From: an uncultured Porphyromonadaceae bacterium
GTDB lineage: Bacteria > Bacteroidota > Bacteroidia > Bacteroidales > Muribaculaceae
Length of the DNA stretch: 13,048 bases
Reading direction: 5' to 3'
NCBI GenBank assembly: GCA_938027385.1
Contig: CALJBF010000210.1
Span: 1 to 13,048, forward strand
Below the pieces are notes generated by a model. That model was not told where the DNA came from, did not search any database, and saw only the letters and a list, made by a program, of their open reading frames with translations. Made by a program: the position numbers and the translations under genes. Positions 7,229 to 13,048 of this stretch are shown here, in pieces; position 1 is the first letter of the stretch; every line of letters begins with the position of its first letter.

Positions 7229-7939
7229 ATGAATACAAGAGTTCTGAGCATACTGCTGGCTATACTGGGCCAGGTTCTCATAATAGGGTTCGCCCTGGCT
7301 TTTTTTGACGATTTCCTCCCGGCCGACGTGCTGTGGCTCGATATCGCCGTGACCTCTGTGGCCTACTGGCTCTGGGCCGCGAACCTGATAGCCCAGCCGC
7401 GGCTTGACGATCAGTCGCAGAAACAGATGGGTGGCCTCGGGGTGCGCCTGTGGTCGTCGACAGCCTATTCCGTTATCGCCCTCGGATTCATGATAGTGTG
7501 CATGTTCATGCAGTCTGACGGCTCCGCGCCGGCGTTCAAATGGCAGCTGATATTCCAGGTGGCCATGCTCTTCCTGCTTGCCGTGGGGCTGCTATTCTCG
7601 GCGAAGTCAGTCGAGAAGACCGCCGCCGTCTATACCCGCGAGCATCAGAGCGTAACGGAGAAGACCAACCTGCGCATCGCACTTATAAATCTTGCCGACA
7701 ATGCCGCAGATAATCCGCAGATACCCCGCGCCATCGTTGACCGTCTGCGCCGCGTGGCCGACGATGCACGCTATCTTTCGCCGTCGTCATCTCCGGCTCC
7801 GCTGGCGGCTGACGACCGCTTGCGTGCCGACGCCCAGGACCTGTCGCTTGCCTTGCGCGACTACGCCATGAACTCGCCGCAGATAGCGCACCTGACCGAG
7901 CGCCTTGAACGCGACATGCAGCGCCGCAAACAGATCTGA
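7229..7939 (+). CDS. Four-helix integral membrane protein with helical cytosolic tail
   Basis: A 236-residue protein of no family I recognise. Four hydrophobic segments are visible at about 5-26, 34-55, 74-95 and 104-124, in two hairpins joined by a polar loop (RLDDQSQKQMGG). The last 110 residues are charged and probably helical, with a short Pro/Ser-rich break (LSPSSSPAPL). Positive charges near the N terminus (NTR) and after helix 4 suggest that both ends face the cytoplasm. It starts 39 bp after the SPFH gene and is the only multi-pass membrane protein of the cluster, so it is the natural membrane partner of the SPFH protein. That partnership is inferred from position alone. Confidence 0.82.
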   Translation: MNTRVLSILLAILGQVLIIGFALAFFDDFLPADVLWLDIAVTSVAYWLWAANLIAQPRLDDQSQKQMGGLGVRLWSSTAYSVIALGFMIVCMFMQSDGSAPAFKWQLIFQVAMLFLLAVGLLFSAKSVEKTAAVYTREHQSVTEKTNLRIALINLADNAADNPQIPRAIVDRLRRVADDARYLSPSSSPAPLAADDRLRADAQDLSLALRDYAMNSPQIAHLTERLERDMQRRKQI

Positions 7940-8045
7940 TTCTCTCCCCCATCCACTAAACCTATCAAATCTCTTGACTCTCTAAACTCTCTCAACTTTC
8001 TAAACCGATAATTCATCTCCACAACTCACCCTTTAAAACAATACC
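7940..8045 (+). other. C-rich, G-depleted 106-nt spacer inside the cluster
   Basis: By hand count the spacer has 39 C and only 2 G in 106 nt. It contains loose repeats of CTAAAC and CTCTCAAC-type words, for example CTCTCTAAACTCTCTCAAC. No promoter box or stable hairpin is seen. A long unstructured transcript segment with C well above G is what Rho-utilisation sites look like, so this could modulate expression of the four distal genes. It could equally be an unstructured leader that helps translation of the 636-residue gene. Confidence 0.6.
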
Positions 8046-9956
8046 ATGAACGGAAAAATTTTCCCCGATTCCGCAAATGTGTTGCAGGATCAGGCAAAAA
8101 TCCTTTTCAACTACTACCGGCAGGCCGCCGAGCGCGTAGTCTCTGAAGAGGAGCGCATCGAGGGGCAAATCGCCTCTCTGCAGGGCCAGATGGCTCAGAT
8201 CGACAGTGACATATCCTCGCACTGGTGGCTGATGCTCCTGCTCTACTTCCCTTATCTGATCTACAAGAACAACAAGCTGAAAGAGAAGGCCGCGCTCGAA
8301 GAGCGGGTCGCTGAGTTCCGGCGCCAGTATCAGGCAATCTTCCGCGATTACCGCGTGACACGCCTGGGTGTGGCATACGTCCCCGTGGCCGAACAGGTCA
8401 AGTACCAGGACAAAAGCTTTATCGTCGACTTCACCGGCTCGGTGCCCGAATCAGATATATCCATGTCGGTGTCGCGCCGCAACGATCTGCTCGTGCAGAC
8501 CATCCAGACGCTCGAGAACCTGGCTAAGGAGGCTCCGGTGGTGGAGACTTCGGAAGATGCCGAAACCGTCGAGACTGACGAATACTCGCTCTCGATACAG
8601 CAGATTACCGAGAATGACTATCTCGGCGCGCTTGAGCGCTCGCTGCGCACCGTGGCGTTTTGCATGGATGACCTCGACACTACTTCGGTATCTCTCCCCG
8701 TGGTGCTCGACAACAGTCCGTTCCTCCCGCAGCTCGACACTTTCGCCACCGACGAGGTTCCTGCCGGCGCCCCCGTTGTCGAGGTGTTCGACAAGCAGGC
8801 ATACGAGCCCGGCATAGAGAAATTCCGCGAAATCAACCAGCTGAAGTCGTCGCTATCTACCGAGACCACGCAGTTCGAGGATGTTCTGCGCGGCCTGATG
8901 GCCAACATCGCCCAGTCGGTGCAGGCACTTTCGGCAGTCAAGGTTGCGTCGGTCGACAAGGTGGTTCTCGACTCCAACCGCATACTGTATCAGATTCTCA
9001 AGTCACCCTACAACCACTATTCGCCGGTGCTCGAGTGCGAGGAGATCGACCGTATCCGTCACGAGCGTTTCGACTACAAAGACAACGTGCAGGGCTACGA
9101 GCCGTTCCAGCTCAGGCAGTCGTCGCGTGTGCGTTTCAATCCCATCTCCGGCACCTGGGTGGCCGAGGATGGCTCGCAGACACCCACCCCCTTCGGCGTG
9201 CACCAGCTCTATGAGGAGATTGTGGCGCCGATGGTGCAGAACCTCATGCAGGAGAACCGCGTGGAGCGCCTGAAGATCTACAACAACATCAAGGACCAGA
9301 AACTCTCGTACCTGAACAAGTGGCACCAGGATACCGATGCCTTCTACCGCGCCAACCGCGCCGAGTCGGCCGATGTGATCAACCTCATGCAGGAGAGTCT
9401 GCGCGAGTATGTGGCCGCCTACAATACGCTCCTCTCGCTCAAGCGCACCGAGGATTCCATGGCCCAGTCAGAGAATCTCGATTCGACCGTCGTCGAGACG
9501 GTCGACAACACCGAGGAGACTCTGGCAGCCTTCCAGATGCAGGGGGAGGAGTTCCAGAAGTGTCAGAACGAGTTCGAGGAGTATATGGAGCGCCTCAAGG
9601 AGGACATCGACCTCAAGGCCGAGCGTTTCGGCTATGTGGAGTATTACGACGCCAAACTGCGCGACGGCTACTCGAACCAGGTGGCAGTGGCCGCTTCTGA
9701 GGTGCATGACCTCGACGAGCGCCGCAAGGCTCTGGCCACGGTGAACCCCAAGCTTGCCAAGGATTCGGAACTTCCGCCCGAGCCGCGCGTGAGCGACATC
9801 ACCTTCGAGCATTTCGCCATGAACCTGCCGGCCATGGCCCGCGAGGCCCTCGAGAACCTGACGCCGGCCACCGCCCCCACCGTGCCGTCGGACGGTTCCG
9901 ACGGGTCAGACATGTCTGACAAGTCCGACTCTCCTGAAAGCACTGAAACCGCCTGA
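8046..9956 (+). CDS. Large helical protein with short hydrophobic segment, unknown function
   Basis: The 636-residue product belongs to no family I can name. Residues about 12-57 and 74-100 look like coiled coil and flank a short, very hydrophobic stretch (WWLMLLLYFPYLIY at 60-73). That stretch contains a Pro and is too short for an ordinary membrane span, so a re-entrant or monotopic anchor is possible. Residues about 105-290 are mixed, with an acidic segment near 170-190. From about 350 the sequence becomes strongly helical and charged (for example NRVERLKIYNNIKDQKLSYL) and continues so to about 560. The tail at 615-629 is five Ser-Asp-X tripeptides. No enzyme motif, signal peptide or nucleotide-binding loop is visible. 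It follows a G-poor spacer and precedes two helical proteins, so a structural or linker role is likely. Confidence 0.8.
   Translation: MNGKIFPDSANVLQDQAKILFNYYRQAAERVVSEEERIEGQIASLQGQMAQIDSDISSHWWLMLLLYFPYLIYKNNKLKEKAALEERVAEFRRQYQAIFRDYRVTRLGVAYVPVAEQVKYQDKSFIVDFTGSVPESDISMSVSRRNDLLVQTIQTLENLAKEAPVVETSEDAETVETDEYSLSIQQITENDYLGALERSLRTVAFCMDDLDTTSVSLPVVLDNSPFLPQLDTFATDEVPAGAPVVEVFDKQAYEPGIEKFREINQLKSSLSTETTQFEDVLRGLMANIAQSVQALSAVKVASVDKVVLDSNRILYQILKSPYNHYSPVLECEEIDRIRHERFDYKDNVQGYEPFQLRQSSRVRFNPISGTWVAEDGSQTPTPFGVHQLYEEIVAPMVQNLMQENRVERLKIYNNIKDQKLSYLNKWHQDTDAFYRANRAESADVINLMQESLREYVAAYNTLLSLKRTEDSMAQSENLDSTVVETVDNTEETLAAFQMQGEEFQKCQNEFEEYMERLKEDIDLKAERFGYVEYYDAKLRDGYSNQVAVAASEVHDLDERRKALATVNPKLAKDSELPPEPRVSDITFEHFAMNLPAMAREALENLTPATAPTVPSDGSDGSDMSDKSDSPESTETA
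9905..9920. repeat. Perfect 16-bp palindrome in the 3' end of the 636-codon gene
   Basis: GTCAGACATGTCTGAC is its own reverse complement. It lies within the codons for the Ser-Asp-X repeats (9888-9932), about 36 bp before the stop. Loosely matching TCCGAC/GTCCGA arms flank it with mismatches. It may simply follow from repeated TCxGAC codons, or form a hairpin near the gene end. Confidence 0.45.
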
Positions 9957-9980
9957 AACAATCACTAAAGCCAGTAAACA

Positions 9981-10901
9981 ATGTCACACCATTTTGATTG
10001 CGTTGTAGATACCTCGCAGATGGCCGACAAGGTCAAGGAGGTGGGCCACCACGTAGCCGGCACTACTGCCGCGGTGGTAGCCATGGAGGCTGCGGTGATC
10101 AAAGCCGAAGACAAGGCCGCGCGCCATGTCTGCAAGAAACTCAACGACGGTTTCTACAGCCTCATACGTTCACAGATTTCACAGAAGACTGCCGCGCTGC
10201 AGAGCCAGGTCGACTCGCACCTGATGAAACTCAATCAGCAGCGCAAGCAGATCATGGCCATACGTCGCCGCATGGAGCGCGACTACAACATGATTTCAGC
10301 GCGGTACAGCAAAGTGTTCACCACGCTCAACCGCTCGTTGCGCCAGCGCGTCACCGAGCTTGACCGCCCGGTGCTTAACCTGGCGTCGACCGAGGCCGAC
10401 AAGGTGCTCAACCGTTCGGCACAGATGACCGCCGCGGTGCCCGTCGGGCAGGAAGAGAGCGTGAAGGTCGCACAGGTGCTTACGGCCTCGAACGTCAAGC
10501 ACTCGGCCGCCCGCGCCCTTGAGGCCGTGGAGCGGTTCATCGCCGGGTCGAACCGTCTGCGCGACGTCACCGAGCGCATACTCCTGCGCCGCCGTGCCAC
10601 ACGCGACGATGCGCCGATGATGGTGCCCGTCGTGATCATGGACTCTAATTTCGACGCCTCGGGTTCGGTACAGTCTAATGTGGTGGTGTCGGCAATCGGC
10701 ATAAGCCAGACCAGCCGCCGCCACATGCAGGACCGCGTGGCCGACCGTGTGCGCGAGGGCGTCTTCACCTGGCGAAACGAGCCACCCGCTCCGGAACTTG
10801 TGAACCAGGTGCGCCAGCTTGTGGCCGCCTCGGGGCTCGACCCGCGCCGCCAGCAGACCATACTGCGCATGTTCGAGTCGCATACGTTCGAGACGTTCTA
10901 A
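9981..10901 (+). CDS. Helical protein, paralogue A of the cluster, unknown function
   Basis: A 306-residue, mostly helical protein, not assigned to a family. Residues 9-132 align without a gap to residues 46-169 of the next gene's product (constant offset 37, 43 identities of 124 by hand). Shared anchors are VDT at the start, AVVAxEAA, SxIxQ..A.L, DYxxISxRYxKxFTxL and DxPxh. A further helical block (ARALEAVERF) matches REALE-type sequence in the paralogue (RALEALQVSH), and both then have a strand-like segment, PMMVPVVIMD here. No membrane segment or signal peptide is seen. The long coil (about 60-125) suggests oligomerisation. It starts 24 bp after the preceding gene. The shorter of the pair, it lacks the N-terminal strand-rich extension of its neighbour. 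Confidence 0.82.
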   Translation: MSHHFDCVVDTSQMADKVKEVGHHVAGTTAAVVAMEAAVIKAEDKAARHVCKKLNDGFYSLIRSQISQKTAALQSQVDSHLMKLNQQRKQIMAIRRRMERDYNMISARYSKVFTTLNRSLRQRVTELDRPVLNLASTEADKVLNRSAQMTAAVPVGQEESVKVAQVLTASNVKHSAARALEAVERFIAGSNRLRDVTERILLRRRATRDDAPMMVPVVIMDSNFDASGSVQSNVVVSAIGISQTSRRHMQDRVADRVREGVFTWRNEPPAPELVNQVRQLVAASGLDPRRQQTILRMFESHTFETF

Positions 10902-10922
10902 CCTTTAATGCACTGAGGAATC

Positions 10923-11954
10923 ATGAGTTATACAAGGACATTCCGCAAGACGATTACGGTGCATTACAGCGGTTCGGTCTCGTACCCGGCATCGCAGAAC
11001 GGCGGCACACAGTATTATTCGGGCAGCACGTCTGAGGATGTGGTGTTCGAGGTCACTGTCGACACCGATCCGTTCGACGACCAGGTCGACAATGTAAAGC
11101 GCGGAGTCGACGTGCTCACCGGGGCTGTAGTGGCCACCGAGGCGGCGCAGGTGAAGAATATCCACGAGAATTCAAAGAAGGTGGGCGACACTGTCATCGC
11201 CGGTTTCTTCAAGACCGTGAAGTCTGACATCTCGCAGCAGATCGCCGAACTCTCAAGCAAGACCGACGCCCTGGCCGTGCACCTTACCGAGATGATGAAC
11301 CGCCTGCGCTCGAAACAGGCGCAGATGACCGCCGACTACCAGCGCATATCGTCGCGCTACGCCAAGATATTCACCGAGCTCGATACCGAACTCGACAACC
11401 GCATCCACGCCATCGACGAGCCGATTTTCCGCACCATCGACAAGACCGAGTCAGTAGGTCAGCGCGGCCAGGGCGGTACGCAGGTGGCCGAGACATCGGT
11501 CAGCGCCGCCGAGACATCGCGGGCGCACGCCATCGTGACCTCCACGCTTGCCAAGAAACGCGCCCTTGAGGCCCTGCAGGTTTCGCACCGCTATCTGCTC
11601 GAACAGCACCGGGTCGACTCACTGCTGAGCCAGGTGCTACGCCGAGGCGGCGAAAGCCGTACCATCTCCACTCCCTATGTGATGATGGAGGTGGCCACCG
11701 GCCCCGGCACCACCGTGCCGTCAGTCGTGGCGTCGCCGCTATTGGGCAACACTCCCTCCGCGGAGCTGGGCGAGCGGCTCGGCAACCGTGACTGGCAGCA
11801 GCGCGTCGGCGAGGCCGATGCCCGCGCCATCGAGACATATTACTGGCAGGAAGTGGGCCGCGAGCTTACACGCGCCGCCGATCCGCACGCGCGCCGTGTG
11901 GCCGAGCTTGCATCGCGCATGTTCGACCTCTCGTCGACCCGTACGGTCGACTGA
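10923..11954 (+). CDS. Helical protein, paralogue B with beta-rich N-terminal extension, unknown function
   Basis: A 343-residue protein paralogous to the one just upstream, over residues 46-169 without gaps. It carries an extra N-terminal region (about 1-45) rich in Ser, Thr and Tyr with alternating hydrophobic residues (TITVHYSGSVSYP), probably beta strands. The shared helical core follows (GAVVATEAAQV at 67-77, DYQRISSRYAKIFTELD at 138-154), then a Gly/Gln/Ser linker near 175-195, a second helical block (KKRALEALQVSHRYLLEQH), a strand (YVMMEV) and a helical C-terminal end. No known domain is recognised. It starts 21 bp after paralogue A. Retention of two adjacent diverged copies suggests a hetero-oligomer or two related filament subunits; this is inference. 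Confidence 0.82.
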   Translation: MSYTRTFRKTITVHYSGSVSYPASQNGGTQYYSGSTSEDVVFEVTVDTDPFDDQVDNVKRGVDVLTGAVVATEAAQVKNIHENSKKVGDTVIAGFFKTVKSDISQQIAELSSKTDALAVHLTEMMNRLRSKQAQMTADYQRISSRYAKIFTELDTELDNRIHAIDEPIFRTIDKTESVGQRGQGGTQVAETSVSAAETSRAHAIVTSTLAKKRALEALQVSHRYLLEQHRVDSLLSQVLRRGGESRTISTPYVMMEVATGPGTTVPSVVASPLLGNTPSAELGERLGNRDWQQRVGEADARAIETYYWQEVGRELTRAADPHARRVAELASRMFDLSSTRTVD

Positions 11955-12009
11955 CGGGCCGCCACACTCCAGCCCTCTCTCCATACCTAACATATAGAAC
12001 AAAACAGAA

Positions 12010-12972
12010 ATGAAAGATAAAAAGGAACTTACCGAGGTCAGGTTTGACGCCACCGACCTCATGCTCCGCGACAATCTGGTGCACGGCGCCATACTGCCGC
12101 AGAAAATAGCCGAACTAACCCGCAACATCATCTTCGAGAGCAATGTGCTCGTCGAAGGTGCCGTATATGCCCACCGCATCGAGGTGCGGCAGGGCGATGT
12201 GGAGGTGCGCGGCGCCGTCTTCGCACAGTCGGAACTCTACGTGGCAGGCGACTGCACGGGGCCCGTGAGGTTCGACAAGGCTGTGGCATCGGCAAACTCC
12301 GTGGTGTCGCGTGCCGCAGGGTGCGAGCTGTCGTTCTTCTCAGATGTCAACGCCAAGTCGGTGACACTGCGCAACGCATACGTCGCCGGGTCGATCTATG
12401 CCGACGACGTGACTCTTGAGAACTGCGTGGTCATCGGCGGTGTGTTCGCCACCCAGGATGCCGTAATCTCCAACTCAATTGTCGGAACCTTCAACTCGCC
12501 GCGTGTCAAGATCGAGGGTATCGTGCAGCTCCTGCTCCCCAGCGCGTTCTCCATCGAGCCGATTGAGGCCGCCCCGGGCGCCCGGCTCTACAACCTGGCG
12601 CTGGCCGACCTGGGCGCCATGTTCCGGGGTGCGGAACAGGATGCCACCTCGGGCCGCATACCCATGGACTTACGCACCGACGAGGTGCGCTCGAACCTCT
12701 CTGACGAGAACATGCAGCGCTCGGTGCGCTCATATACCGTGGTCGGCAAGGTGCTGGCCGCCGACCTGATCGACACCGACCGTTTCCAGAATCATTTCCT
12801 GCTCACGGCCGCAGCTCTGGGGCCGCAGCTGCTCAAGACCTACGATCTCGGCCCCGACGCGAAACTTGACCGCAACACCCTCCGCAACTTCTTCTTCGAC
12901 CTCATGTCGGGCAAGACCGAACCCCGCGAGATTGACGCTAAATTCTCGCTCTCCGACATCGTAAACCGCTGA
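12010..12972 (+). CDS. Bactofilin-like beta-helical protein with helical C-terminal domain
   Basis: The 320-residue product has a beta-helix-like region at about 39-182. Short hydrophobic strands alternate with G/N/D turns, and the motif G-x-[VI]-[YF]-A recurs at 50-54, 68-72, 127-131 and 143-147. The spacings (18, 59 and 16 residues) suit rungs of about 16-20 residues. This resembles bactofilin-type polymer-forming cytoskeletal domains, although the sequence is longer than a classical bactofilin domain. Residues about 190-310 form a separate helical domain. No signal peptide is visible, arguing for a cytosolic scaffold rather than a secreted beta-helix enzyme, and no catalytic motif is seen. 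It starts 55 bp after paralogue B and is the last gene before a terminator-like hairpin. The beta-helix call is fairly firm; membership of the bactofilin family needs a profile search. Confidence 0.78.
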   Translation: MKDKKELTEVRFDATDLMLRDNLVHGAILPQKIAELTRNIIFESNVLVEGAVYAHRIEVRQGDVEVRGAVFAQSELYVAGDCTGPVRFDKAVASANSVVSRAAGCELSFFSDVNAKSVTLRNAYVAGSIYADDVTLENCVVIGGVFATQDAVISNSIVGTFNSPRVKIEGIVQLLLPSAFSIEPIEAAPGARLYNLALADLGAMFRGAEQDATSGRIPMDLRTDEVRSNLSDENMQRSVRSYTVVGKVLAADLIDTDRFQNHFLLTAAALGPQLLKTYDLGPDAKLDRNTLRNFFFDLMSGKTEPREIDAKFSLSDIVNR

Positions 12973-12993
12973 TTCCCCTCTCCGGAAACACAT

Positions 12994-13029
12994 AAGAGGC
13001 TGTCTAACAAGTTTGGGCAGTCTCTTTTT
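12994..13029 (+). terminator. Probable intrinsic terminator of the SPFH cluster
   Basis: AAGAGGCTGTCT (12994-13005) pairs with GGGCAGTCTCTT (13015-13026) over 12 bp, three of them G-U, across a 9-nt loop. A short T run follows, ending at 13029. It lies 21 bp after the last stop codon. The GAGGCTGTC...GGGCAGTCTC arms also resemble the ends of some insertion sequences, and the window stops too soon to exclude that. Confidence 0.65.
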
Positions 13030-13048
13030 ATAGTTAAAGGCTAAAAAA

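Noticed and set aside
1..13048. CRISPR array, phage genes or defence-type effector
   Set aside because: No regularly spaced repeats, integrase, capsid, nuclease or protease motifs were found. The SPFH-type 'virion core protein' label is a historical annotation and does not indicate a virus.

Overview
The window looks like a chromosomal segment from a GC-rich member of the Bacteroidota, most likely the order Bacteroidales. Supporting signs are Bacteroides-type promoters (TAnnTTTG at -7, one with a TTTG -33 box 20 bp upstream), starts preceded by A/T-rich sequence rather than strong Shine-Dalgarno motifs, and recognisable nadB, slyD-like and mfd genes. The family (Muribaculaceae- or Rikenellaceae-like) is a guess from base composition only. 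All genes read on the + strand.

Layout. (1) 1-66: the last codons of L-aspartate oxidase (nadB), followed by a 244-bp gap with a near-perfect palindrome and several short direct repeats. (2) 311-4274: a housekeeping pair 13 bp apart, a SlyD-like FKBP prolyl isomerase with a duplicated Cys-rich tail, and the transcription-repair coupling factor Mfd. (3) 4333-5407: a visibly AT-richer two-gene unit with its own promoter. It encodes a Panacea (SocA-like, DUF4065) protein overlapping by 4 bp a small protein with MazF/PemK-like features, so probably a toxin-antitoxin pair. (4) 5509-5727: a promoter, tRNA-Leu(UAA) and a strong intrinsic terminator. (5) 5785-13029: a six-gene unit with one promoter at the start, no recognisable promoter inside and a terminator-like hairpin at the end.

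The last region is the one to follow up. Its first gene encodes an SPFH-domain protein of the Bacillus YdjI type carrying four C-terminal zinc ribbons. Next come a four-helix membrane protein, a 636-residue helical protein with a short hydrophobic segment between two helical stretches, two mutually paralogous helical proteins (about 35% identical over 124 ungapped residues), and a beta-helical, bactofilin-like protein. I recognise the SPFH, zinc-ribbon and beta-helix parts but none of the middle three proteins. A membrane scaffold is the simplest reading: SPFH and membrane protein at the bilayer, coiled-coil proteins as linkers, a polymerising beta-helix, and zinc ribbons for recruitment. That function is inference from architecture and gene order only.
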